A stretch of 64,000 nucleotides of DNA. Origin: Natrarchaeobaculum sulfurireducens (GTDB lineage: Archaea > Halobacteriota > Halobacteria > Halobacteriales > Natrialbaceae). The notes below the pieces were generated by a model that worked only from the letters and a program-made list of their open reading frames with translations, did no database searches and had not been told where the DNA came from. The DNA lies in NCBI RefSeq assembly GCF_003430825.1, contig NZ_CP024047.1, positions 2,728,001-2,792,000 of the forward strand, written 5' to 3'. Shown in pieces: positions 44,358-52,327 of this stretch; within the stretch, counting starts at the first letter, position 1; every line of letters begins with the position of its first letter. The translations under genes and the position numbers were made by a program.

Positions 44358-44519
44358 TCAGTCCTCGCGCAACGGCCCGTCGGAATCCAACCCCTTCGCA
44401 CCACGAAGCAAGATTCCTTTCCACGTCATTCCGTGCGAGTCCTTTATCTCGCTCAGTCGTTCGTACTGTTCCTCGTTGTCGATCTCTATCTTTATGTAGC
44501 GCACACATATCTGTAACAC
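44358..44519 (-). CDS. Divergent 53-aa mini-ORF of the TnpB element
   Basis: From a GTG at 44519 (or GTG 44504): MLQICVRYIKIEIDNEEQYE, then RLSEIKDSHGMTWKGILLRG, AKGLDSDGPLRED. Acidic, with a short beta strand then two helices, reminiscent of ribbon-helix-helix or antitoxin-like small proteins, but no family assigned. It starts 14 bases from the tnpB ATG, so the two share a divergent control region. It lies wholly within the element. Confidence 0.55.
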   Translation of the reverse strand: MLQICVRYIKIEIDNEEQYERLSEIKDSHGMTWKGILLRGAKGLDSDGPLRED

Positions 44520-44532
44520 TTCCGTTGCATTT

Positions 44533-45792
44533 ATGACTCACGGTTCTGTACCCGTAGTTGTGACGACGACCGCCACGAAAACGCTTGAGGCCACGCTCGC
44601 CCCGCCCACAACAGGCAAAGAGCAACGCCTCGAGCGAACCGTGGCGACCTACTGCCGTGCGCTCTCGGACGCTTTTGAGAGTGGCGCAGATACGCAGAAC
44701 GCGGTCAACGATGTCGTCACGCCGTACACGCTCACGTCCTACGCTAAAGACGCGCTCAAGAACTACGTCCCGCAACTCCGAGACACCTACAACGCCTCGG
44801 AACTCGACGACGACCACCCCGTTCGCTTCACGAATCGGGGCTTCCGGATCGATCACTCCGACGAACGTGAACACGAGTTCTGCTGGCGCGTTCCACAGGC
44901 TGGGCGTGGCAACGCCTTCTGGATTCCACTCAGGATCAACCCGGAACAGGAATCGCTGTGGCTCGACCTGCTCGACGAGAGCATGACAGTCGGCGAGTTC
45001 CGACTGCAACAGCACCGAACGAGCTGGGTGTTGCACGTCACCGTCGAGTACGAAGTGACCGAACCAGAGACACCGGACAACCCGACTCGAATCGGCTTCG
45101 ATATCGGCGAGTCCAAACTTCTGACGGGCTGTGCCTATCAGAACAACACTCCCACCCAACCCTACATCTACGACGGAGGACGTGCTCGAGCACTCCGTAA
45201 GGAGATGCACACAACGCTCAAGCGTCTGCAAGAGCGCAACGCTGAGCAGTGGCGCGTAGACGAACGCTTCGACCACTACCAGAACGCCCTGACGGACATC
45301 GTCGAGAAGGCGTCTCGAGAAGCCGTCGAGTACGCCGAGTCCTTCGAGGACCCAGTGATCGTACTCGAGGACTTGTCGTACATCCGGGAGAATCTGGACT
45401 ACGGCAAGTACATGAACCGACGCTTGCACTCGTGGGCGTTCGCTCGGCTCACCGACCGCATCGAGGACAAGGCCCTCGAAGCCGGTATCCCAGTTGAGTT
45501 CGTGAACCCTCGCTATACGAGTCAGACGTGCCACGCTTGCGGACACATCGGTTCTCGTGGATCTCAATCGGAGTTCAAGTGTACGAACGTAGAATGTTGG
45601 GTGTCGGAGTACCAAGCGGATATCAACGCAGCAGCAAACATCGCTAATCGCTTTGACCCGTGGGGAGAGAGCGTTCCTTGGAAACTGGAACGCGATGACT
45701 CGCCACGGGATGGGAGCACCCTTGACAGTGCCACGGCCCACCGCGAGTCGAGTGCGAGACCCGCACAAACGACGCTCACGGAGTGGGGCTGA
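44533..45792 (+). CDS. tnpB: TnpB RNA-guided nuclease (IS1341-type)
   Basis: 419 residues. RuvC-like catalytic residues are visible: Asp190 in RIGFDIGESK, Glu279 in VIVLEDLSY and Asp363 in QADINAAANI. Zinc ribbon C333/C336 and C350/C355 lies between the second and third. The N-terminal helical part holds FCWRVPQAG and the RNA-binding-like segments. All catalytic positions and length are intact, so likely active. TnpB proteins are guided by a 3'-end omega-RNA to cut the excised donor site, helping the element persist. C-terminal tail is Ser/Asp/Arg-rich. Confidence 0.9.
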   Translation: MTHGSVPVVVTTTATKTLEATLAPPTTGKEQRLERTVATYCRALSDAFESGADTQNAVNDVVTPYTLTSYAKDALKNYVPQLRDTYNASELDDDHPVRFTNRGFRIDHSDEREHEFCWRVPQAGRGNAFWIPLRINPEQESLWLDLLDESMTVGEFRLQQHRTSWVLHVTVEYEVTEPETPDNPTRIGFDIGESKLLTGCAYQNNTPTQPYIYDGGRARALRKEMHTTLKRLQERNAEQWRVDERFDHYQNALTDIVEKASREAVEYAESFEDPVIVLEDLSYIRENLDYGKYMNRRLHSWAFARLTDRIEDKALEAGIPVEFVNPRYTSQTCHACGHIGSRGSQSEFKCTNVECWVSEYQADINAAANIANRFDPWGESVPWKLERDDSPRDGSTLDSATAHRESSARPAQTTLTEWG

Positions 45793-45863
45793 AACCTCTC
45801 CAGTAGCAGGCTGGATTCCCCATGCTGGGGATTCCCCTGCCTTTAGGCAGGTGGAGGATGTCA
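45793..45863 (+). ncRNA. Candidate omega-RNA/right end of TnpB element
   Basis: Two stem-loops (CCCCA-TGC-TGGGG at 45818-45830; CCTGCC-TTTA-GGCAGG at 45836-45851) precede the right boundary at 45863. In known TnpB systems the guide RNA derives from this end and its guide continues into flanking DNA. Here that would read AATTCCGTACC onward, which is SDR sequence. The 5' limit (within tnpB) is not determinable by eye. Confidence 0.4.
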
Positions 45864-46066
45864 ATTCCGTACCGCGGGATTGGCCGGGCATCACGTCCTC
45901 GATCACCTCGTCGACGCTGATGCCGCGTTGTTGGGCCGTATCCTCGAACTGGTCGATCACGAGCTGGATCTTGAGGTACCCGGTGCTGACCGAAAACGCC
46001 TGAATAAGCCCCTCGCCTTCGGTTGCAATCGGCTGGGTCAACCCCGTAGACCGAGCTACGTTGCTA

Positions 46067-46283
46067 TCCCGAAAACCGCGTTCCGATGAACCTACGACGC
46101 AGTGAACGCAAGATCCTCCAGGGCGCGCTATCGGCGCTCGAGCAGATGGACGGCGACGAGTTCTAACGGCCGCCAGACGCTCGAGACGATCGACGCCGAT
46201 ATCTGGCTGATAGCCGCCGGGATAGATCCTGTGAGCCGCTTTCGGGTGCTCGCTCGAACGAGATCAGCGGTGAGACCGATCGG
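46067..46283. other. Gap between SDR pseudogene and DedA gene
   Basis: Includes a 26-codon plus-strand frame at 46087-46167 (MNLRRSERKILQGALSAL, ends MDGDEF). This may be the end of a lost gene or chance. I cannot assign it. Confidence 0.3.
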
Positions 46284-46838
46284 CTACGGCCACGGGAGCG
46301 ATACCGCGAGGTCGACGAGCCCCCAGGCAACCGCGGTCAGTGCCACCAGATAAAGCGCGTTGCCAATCGTCGAAAAGAGGAGGAACCGCCGGGTGTGATA
46401 GTTGCTCAACCCCGCAGGGATGCTCATCAGGGATCGGATGCCCGGAATCGCGTTCGTGAGAGTGAGTGCCCAGCCGCCGAAGCGGTCGAACAACTGACTG
46501 ACGAGTCGCATGCGTCGTTCCCCGACCCGTTCGCGGACGAGAAACGGGATTCGATCGACGTACGGGAGTCGCGCTCTGATTCCTATGAGTGCCGAACTCT
46601 CTTCGTTGAATCCGCGATAGAGGGTGAACTGGCCGAGTGTCGCCGCGACCGTCGAAAGCGCTGCGATTACGAGCACCTCTCCTTGCGTCGGGCCTACGAG
46701 CGCAACGTACGCGACATAAAGCGCTGCCGGCGGCGTAATCTTGCCGATCACCATCCCGTCGAGATAAAAGAGCACCAGCACGAGCGGCACGGCGAGCGCC
46801 TGCAAGAGGAGGACAATCGACTCGACGCTCGGAAACAC
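46284..46838 (-). CDS. DedA/VTT-family membrane protein
   Basis: About 184 residues from a GTG at 46838 (MFPSVESIVLLLQALAVP). The frame stays open to an ATG at 46970, but that extension is a run of Arg codons antisense to the ABC fragment and is unlikely to be real. Features: FYLDGMVIGKITPPAALYVAYVALVGPTQGEVLV, FDRFGGWALTLTNAIPGIRSLMSIPAGLSNY, the loop Gly-x-Pro typical of DedA, and about 4-5 helices. DedA proteins flip or translocate lipids (undecaprenyl/polyprenyl phosphate in bacteria). Start uncertain. Confidence 0.7.
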   Translation of the reverse strand: MFPSVESIVLLLQALAVPLVLVLFYLDGMVIGKITPPAALYVAYVALVGPTQGEVLVIAALSTVAATLGQFTLYRGFNEESSALIGIRARLPYVDRIPFLVRERVGERRMRLVSQLFDRFGGWALTLTNAIPGIRSLMSIPAGLSNYHTRRFLLFSTIGNALYLVALTAVAWGLVDLAVSLPWP

Positions 46839-46938
46839 ACTGTGTTCGTCCAACGGCGCGCCAAAAACGTTACCGGTCAGCAAATCCGCCCGTCGGCGGC
46901 GAGTGGTGCCTCGAGTGGCTACTCGCCGCCGCCTTGCA

Positions 46939-47258
46939 TCAGCAACTGATACTCTCGTCTTCGATCCCACGGGAGGCTCCGGCCGTCCAGATCGGAAGCC
47001 GAAAGTTTTCCTCGACGGTCATTCCGGTAAAGAGGTCGCGGTTCTCGGACTGGGAGCTGATTCCCCGCCGAGGGATCAATTCAGGCTGCATATCGAGTAG
47101 CTCACCACGGTTGGACCGGATCGGACCGTTCACGACAGGTGTCAGGCCCATTATCGACCGGAACGTCGAGGTCTTACTAGCTCCGTTTCTGCCAACGAGC
47201 GCGACGGCTTCGCCCTCGCCGGCCTCGAGGTTCTGACGTTCAGTGACGACGATAATGC
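46939..47258 (-). pseudogene. Decayed LivF-like ABC ATPase fragment
   Basis: A minus-strand frame without a start codon reads VTERQNLEAGEGEAVALVGRN, then GASKTSTFRSIMGLTPVVNG, then DMQPELIPRRGISSQSENRD, LFTGMTVEENFRLPIW. It matches the N-terminal half of LivF-type ATPases, but Walker A has GAS instead of GAG, and it stops before the signature motif. First about 25 residues and all of the second half are missing. A truncated relic adjoining the broken SDR region. Confidence 0.7.
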
Positions 47259-47318
47259 ATCAGCTCAGTTAATTATGTCTGACGTACGTTTATGTGGACG
47301 GGAACAGGCCTAGGAGGT

Positions 47319-47609
47319 ATGTCTAACAACCGCGTCGAGCAACTCGAGTCGACGGTTACCGAACTCGAATCGACCGTAGAGGGTCTGACGGACGAGCTCA
47401 TCGAGGCCAAAGAACGCATTCGCGTGCTCGAGGCCGAACTCGACACGGAGACACCGACGCGCGTTCCAGAACGCCGCAACGAGTCGGCCGAGGAGGCAAC
47501 GGAAGCAGCACCAGACGACGTCGCGGAAGCCGCCGCAGAAGCTGACGCAAGTGACGAAAGCGGCGACGAAGCGGAAGACTCACTAAGCGACGATATCATC
47601 GTTGCATAA
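47319..47609 (+). CDS. Small acidic coiled-coil protein upstream of smc
   Basis: 96 residues from ATG 47319, preceded by TAGGAGGT, a good ribosome-binding site. MSNNRVEQLESTVTELESTVEG begins a coiled coil through residue about 45, then an acidic Ala/Glu/Asp tail ending SLSDDIIVA. Haloarchaeal relatives are common next to smc and uncharacterised (I think DUF7518-like). Possible accessory of the SMC-ScpA complex, by neighbourhood only. Confidence 0.7.
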   Translation: MSNNRVEQLESTVTELESTVEGLTDELIEAKERIRVLEAELDTETPTRVPERRNESAEEATEAAPDDVAEAAAEADASDESGDEAEDSLSDDIIVA

Positions 47610-47700
47610 CCACACGAAGAGACGACCCCGAGCCGGTGGATACCGGCGTCAGGATACCTGGGTCGTCGGTTGCTGACACTACGGAGGGCTCGAGGCGAGA

Positions 47701-50700
47701 ATGTACATCAAGGCAGTCGTTTTAGACAGGTTCAAGAGCTTTGGCCGGAAGACGAAGATACCGTTTTACCAGGATTTCACGGTCGTTACTGGCCCGAACG
47801 GCTCCGGCAAGTCGAACATCATCGACGCTGTGCTCTTCGCACTCGGGCTCGCTCGCACCCGCGGGATTCGGGCCGAGAAGCTGACCGATCTCATCTATAA
47901 CCCCGGTCACGAAGACGGGTCGAACACCGGTGGCCCGCGCGAGGCCATCGTCGAAGTCATCCTCGATAACAGCGACGAGACGCTCTCTCGAACGCAGGTA
48001 GTCAACGCCGCCGGCAGCGACGACGTCGGCGACGTCGAGGAGATCCGCATTCGCCGCCGGGTCAAAGAGACCGAGGACAACTACTACTCCTATTACTATC
48101 TGAACGACCGGGCGGTCAACCTCTCGGACATCCAGGACTTACTCGCCCAGGCCGGCGTCACTCCCGAAGGGTACAACGTCGTCATGCAGGGCGACGTCAC
48201 CGAGATCATCAACATGACGCCGTACGCACGCCGGCAGATCATCGACGAGATCGCCGGCGTCGCCGAGTTCGATGCGAAAAAAGAAGACGCCTTTTCGGAA
48301 CTCGAGATCGTCGAAGAACGGATCGACGAAGCGACACTCCGCATCGAAGAGAAACGCGACCGACTCGCCCAGCTCGAGGACGAACGGCGAGAAGCGCTTC
48401 GCTATCGACGCCTTCGCCACGAGAAAGAAACGTACGAAGGATACAAGAAAGCCAGCGAACTCGAGGAAAAACGCGAGGCCCTCGGAGCCGCCGAGGCGAA
48501 CGCCGACGACCTGGCCGACGACTTAGAGGACCTCCAGCGTGACCTCGACGAACGCCAGGGCAAGGTCGTCCGCCTGCAAGAGGATCTCGAGGACCTAAAC
48601 GCCGAGATCGAGCGCAAAGGCGAGGACGAACAACTACGGATCAAAAGCGAGATCGAAGCGCTCAAAGGCGACGTCTCGCGGCTCGAGGACAGAATCGAGG
48701 CAAGCGAGAGCCAGATCGAGGCCGCCGAGGCCGACCGCCGCGAGGCGTTCGTCCAGATCGACCGCAAACAGGAACAGATCGCCGACCTCGACGCCGAGAT
48801 ACGCGAGCACAAACTCGAGAAGGCCTCGCTCAAGACCGAGATCGTCGAACGCGAGGCCGAACGCGAACAGCTCGAAGCCGAAATCGAGGCCGTTGACACC
48901 GAGTACGACGAACTCAAAGCCGATCTCGCCGACCGAAAAGCCGATCTCGAGGCGGAAAAAACGGAGCGAAACGATCTCCAGCGCGAGCAGGATCGACTGC
49001 TCGATGAAGCCCGGCGACGCTCGAACGCGATCACCGAGACCGAAGCGACGATCGAGGAGAACCGCGAGGAACTGCCGGAACTCGAGCGCAAGCGGTCTGA
49101 CCTCGAGCGCGAACTCGAAAAAGCCGAGAAGAACCGTGAGAACATCGCAAGCGTCGTCGACGATCTGAAAGCCGAGAAGCGGTCGGTTCAGTCGAAACTC
49201 GACGACCTCGACGATACGCTCCAGGCGAAACAACAGGAGTACGCCGAACTCGAGGCGAACGCGGGCGAGAGCGGCGACTCCTCGTTCGGCCGGGCGGTGA
49301 CGACGATCCTCAACTCGGGACTCGAGGGCGTCCACGGCGCGGTCGCCCAGCTCGGGAGCGTCCCGGGTGAGTACGCCGTCGCCTGTGAGACTGCCGCTGG
49401 CGGTCGGCTCGCGAACGTGGTCGTCGACGACGACGTCGTCGGCCAGCAATGTATCGAACACCTCAAGTCGCGAAACGCCGGTCGAGCCACGTTTCTCCCG
49501 ATGACGGAGATGCACCAGCGTCGACTACCCAACGCACCGACCGATCCCGGCGTCGTTGGCTTCGCCTACGATCTCGTCGACTTCGACACACAGTACGCTA
49601 GCGTCTTCTCGTACGTCCTCGGTGACACGCTCGTCGTCGAAGACATCGAAACCGCGCGCTCGTACATGGGCGACTACCGGATGGTCACCCTCGACGGCGA
49701 TCTGGTCGAAAAAAGCGGCGCGATGACTGGCGGTTCCCGGAAGGGGTCGCGCTACTCCTTTACCGGCGGTGGCGAGGGCCAACTCGAGCGCGTTGCGAAA
49801 CAGATCACCGAACTCCAGGACGAGCGCAACGCCCTGCGAGAGGACCTGCGCGGTGTCGAAGAGCGACTCGACGACGCTCGCGACCGCAAGACCGACGCCG
49901 GGGACGAAGTGCGATCGATCGAGACTGAGATCGAGAAGCTCGAGGGCCGGCGTGAGTCCATCGGCGACGAGATCGAGAACCTCGAGAGCGACCTCGAAGA
50001 GCTCAGAACGGAACGGGAGTCCGTCGACGAACGGATGAACGAGATTTCGACCGAGATCGAGGCGAAAACCGCCAAGGTCGAGGCGATCGAAGCCGACATC
50101 GCCGATCTCGAGTCCGACCTCGCAGACTCGAAGATTCCAGAGCTCACGGCCGAGATCGACGACCTCGACGCCGAGATCGACGACCGCGAGGACAAGATCG
50201 ACGATCTCGACGCGAAACTGAACGAACTCAGTCTCGAAAAGGAGTACGCAGAAGACGCGATCGAAGCCCTCCACGACGACATCGAGGAAGCACAGAACCG
50301 CAAAGCCGAACACGAAGAACGGATCGACGACTGCGAGGCAGCGATCGCCGAGACAGAAGCCGAACTCGAGGCGAAACGCGAGGCTGTCGCGGACCTCGAA
50401 GACGAACTCGCCGAACTCAAAGGCGACCGTAGCGACCTCAAGGAGGACCTCGCCGAGGCACGGACGAAACGCGACCAGCAACAGGACCGCGTCAACGCCG
50501 TCGAGAGCAAACTCGAGAACGAACGCGAACGCGTCAGCTCCCTCGAGTGGGAGATCGAGAGCCTCGAGGCGGAAGTCGGCGACTACGACCCCGAGGACGT
50601 CCCCGACCACGAGACGGTCCTCGAGATGATTGAGTTGCTGACCGCGGACATGGAGGCGATGGAGCCCGTGAACATGCTCGCCATCGACGAGTACGACGAC

Positions 50701-51273
50701 GTGCGCGCGGATCTCGAAGAACTCGAAGCGGGCAAGGCAACGTTAGTCGAAGAAGCAGAGGGCATCCGCGACCGGATCGAACAGTACGAAACGCAGAAGA
50801 AAGAGACGTTCATGGAGTCCTACGAGGCCATCTCCGCACACTTCACGGAGATCTTCGAGAAGCTCTCGGAAGGAACCGGCACGCTCCACCTGGAAGACGA
50901 AGATGGCCCCTTCGAAGGGGGGTTAACGATGAAAGCGCAGCCGGGGGATAAACCCATCCAGCGGCTGGACGCGATGTCCGGCGGCGAGAAGTCACTGACC
51001 GCACTCGCCTTTATTTTCGCCATCCAGCGACACAATCCGGCGCCGTTTTACGCGCTCGATGAGGTCGACGCCTTCCTCGACGCGGTCAACGCCGAACGGA
51101 TCGGTGAGATGGTCGAGGAACTGGCCGACCGTGCCCAGTTCGTCGTCGTCTCCCATCGCTCGGCGATGCTCGATCGCTCTCAGCGGGCGATCGGCGTCAC
51201 GATGCAACAGGACAACGTCAGCGCCGTCACCGGAATCGACCTGAGTAGCGAGGAGGTGCCCGCCGATGACTGA
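47701..51273 (+). CDS. smc: Chromosome segregation/condensin ATPase SMC
   Basis: 1190 residues. Walker A GPNGSGKS at 31-38, then coiled coil about 170-510, hinge about 518-683 (SGLEGVHGAVAQLGSVP, LVEKSGAMTGGSRKG), second coiled coil to about 1000, ABC signature LDAMSGGEKSLTALAF with S1093, and Walker B ALDEVDAFLDAVN. Condensin core that extrudes and organises DNA loops. Followed by scpA after 24 bases, preceded by the coiled-coil gene, so a likely operon. Confidence 0.97.
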   Translation: MYIKAVVLDRFKSFGRKTKIPFYQDFTVVTGPNGSGKSNIIDAVLFALGLARTRGIRAEKLTDLIYNPGHEDGSNTGGPREAIVEVILDNSDETLSRTQVVNAAGSDDVGDVEEIRIRRRVKETEDNYYSYYYLNDRAVNLSDIQDLLAQAGVTPEGYNVVMQGDVTEIINMTPYARRQIIDEIAGVAEFDAKKEDAFSELEIVEERIDEATLRIEEKRDRLAQLEDERREALRYRRLRHEKETYEGYKKASELEEKREALGAAEANADDLADDLEDLQRDLDERQGKVVRLQEDLEDLNAEIERKGEDEQLRIKSEIEALKGDVSRLEDRIEASESQIEAAEADRREAFVQIDRKQEQIADLDAEIREHKLEKASLKTEIVEREAEREQLEAEIEAVDTEYDELKADLADRKADLEAEKTERNDLQREQDRLLDEARRRSNAITETEATIEENREELPELERKRSDLERELEKAEKNRENIASVVDDLKAEKRSVQSKLDDLDDTLQAKQQEYAELEANAGESGDSSFGRAVTTILNSGLEGVHGAVAQLGSVPGEYAVACETAAGGRLANVVVDDDVVGQQCIEHLKSRNAGRATFLPMTEMHQRRLPNAPTDPGVVGFAYDLVDFDTQYASVFSYVLGDTLVVEDIETARSYMGDYRMVTLDGDLVEKSGAMTGGSRKGSRYSFTGGGEGQLERVAKQITELQDERNALREDLRGVEERLDDARDRKTDAGDEVRSIETEIEKLEGRRESIGDEIENLESDLEELRTERESVDERMNEISTEIEAKTAKVEAIEADIADLESDLADSKIPELTAEIDDLDAEIDDREDKIDDLDAKLNELSLEKEYAEDAIEALHDDIEEAQNRKAEHEERIDDCEAAIAETEAELEAKREAVADLEDELAELKGDRSDLKEDLAEARTKRDQQQDRVNAVESKLENERERVSSLEWEIESLEAEVGDYDPEDVPDHETVLEMIELLTADMEAMEPVNMLAIDEYDDVRADLEELEAGKATLVEEAEGIRDRIEQYETQKKETFMESYEAISAHFTEIFEKLSEGTGTLHLEDEDGPFEGGLTMKAQPGDKPIQRLDAMSGGEKSLTALAFIFAIQRHNPAPFYALDEVDAFLDAVNAERIGEMVEELADRAQFVVVSHRSAMLDRSQRAIGVTMQQDNVSAVTGIDLSSEEVPADD

Positions 51274-51297
51274 CCGCAATAAAGGGAGGACGATCGG

Positions 51298-52296
51298 ATG
51301 AGTGACGACGACATTCCCCTGAACATCGCCGGTCACGAGGAGAGGGAGCCGCCTGACGGCGGGTCCAACAACTCGAGCGACGAGTCGAACGACGGGACCG
51401 TCCTCGAGTTCTCCGAATCCAGCGGCACCGACGACGCGACGGAGGTGACTGCCGACGCAGCGAAAGAGGAGGCCGACGGAACGGACGACGAGGACGTCGA
51501 ACCCGTCGAACTCCTCGTTCAGCTGGCGAAAGACGGCGAGATCGATCCGTGGGATATCGACGTCGTCCGGGTGACCGATAAGTTCCTCGAGGCGCTCGAT
51601 GACCGCGACCTGCGGACGTCCGGGCGGGCACTCTTCTATGCGAGCGTCCTCTTGCGGATGAAAAGCGACGAGCTGTTCGCCCCCGACGAACCCGAAACGG
51701 AGGAACTCCCGCCGTGGGAAGCGCCGTTCGCCGATGAGGGGCCGATCGACGGTGGCGACGACGCCGGTCACCCACCGGGATTCGACCCCATCGAGAGTCT
51801 CGAGGCGGAGATGGATCGTCGACTCGAGCGCAAACAGGCTCGCGGGAAGCCGGAGACGCTCGACGAACTGGTGCGGGAACTCCGGAGTGCCGAGCGTGGG
51901 AGCTGGTGGAAGAAATCCCGAAGCTACGATACGAGTGACTCCCCGCGTGGGTACGACCGTGGCGTTCAGGAACTCAGTTACCACGCCGAAGACGAGTTTC
52001 GCGTCGACGACGAGCCAACGAGCGACGACGTCACCCACACCACTCACGAAGAGAACATCGAGACCGTCATCGACGATGTCGAGGTCGTCCTCTCCGAACA
52101 CTACGCTAACGGCCGTGAAGAAGTGCTGTACGCCGAGATCCACGACGTCGGTGGCACGCGTGTGATGACCTACCTCGCGTTGCTCTTTCTGGCACATCGA
52201 GGCCAGGTTACACTCGAGCAGGACGAACTGTTCGGCGACCTCTGGGTTCAGCAGGTGACGGTGGACACAGAGCCAGAAGAAGCGATCGCGGACTGA
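51298..52296 (+). CDS. scpA: Segregation and condensation protein ScpA (kleisin)
   Basis: 332 residues. Long acidic leader (residues 1-75) then VEPVELLVQLAKDGEIDPWDIDVVRVTDKFLE, the kleisin N-terminal helix that binds SMC. C-terminal winged-helix part: TVIDDVEVVLSEHYANG, RVMTYLALLFLAHRGQVTLEQ and LFGDLWVQQV. The acidic leader is longer than in bacterial ScpA. It bridges SMC heads. Confidence 0.93.
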   Translation: MSDDDIPLNIAGHEEREPPDGGSNNSSDESNDGTVLEFSESSGTDDATEVTADAAKEEADGTDDEDVEPVELLVQLAKDGEIDPWDIDVVRVTDKFLEALDDRDLRTSGRALFYASVLLRMKSDELFAPDEPETEELPPWEAPFADEGPIDGGDDAGHPPGFDPIESLEAEMDRRLERKQARGKPETLDELVRELRSAERGSWWKKSRSYDTSDSPRGYDRGVQELSYHAEDEFRVDDEPTSDDVTHTTHEENIETVIDDVEVVLSEHYANGREEVLYAEIHDVGGTRVMTYLALLFLAHRGQVTLEQDELFGDLWVQQVTVDTEPEEAIAD

Positions 52297-52327
52297 TCGG
52301 TCGCGGTTTTCACTGACCGATCCCTGC

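Larger units (their letters stand above)
44296..45863 (+). mobile_element. TnpB-only IS200/IS605-family element (about 1568 bp)
   Basis: Left end begins after CCATCA at 44290-44295 and carries a stem-loop CCCGCG/CGCGGG at 44316-44335. Right end carries hairpins at 45818-45830 and 45836-45851 and finishes GGAGGATGTCA. Both ends share a TTTAGGC loop and a GGAGGA-type word. There is no terminal inverted repeat and no target duplication, as expected for IS605 types. Boundaries are set by the restored reading frame of the interrupted SDR gene. No TnpA (Y1 transposase), so mobility would need one in trans. Confidence 0.85.
44180..46066 (-). pseudogene. SDR (3-hydroxyacyl/hydroxybutyrate dehydrogenase-like) C-terminal half, split by IS
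   Basis: Two pieces on the minus strand. Piece 1, about 45864-46066, reads GLTQPIATEGEGLIQAFSV, GYLKIQLVIDQFEDTAQQ and VIEDVM, ending GTEL. Piece 2, 44180-44295, reads MEPIDVVNLFLIGVSDLGS, HLDGDDLLFDGGMTLTYE and stop. Removing the inserted element joins them in frame (GTEL-MEP) to give the SDR C-terminal half. The Rossmann N-terminus and the YxxxK site are missing, so the gene was already damaged or was deleted on the 5' side. Its stop sits 4 bases from the acyl-CoA synthetase start, implying a former operon. Confidence 0.75.

Noticed and set aside
44293-46041. 582-aa minus-strand frame across the TnpB element
   Set aside because: A chimera of SDR remnant and antisense of tnpB. Only its first ~60 residues have meaning.
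49525-50610. 361-aa frame antisense to SMC
   Set aside because: Antisense of coiled coil. Repetitive hydrophobic composition arises from the complement of Glu/Asp codons.
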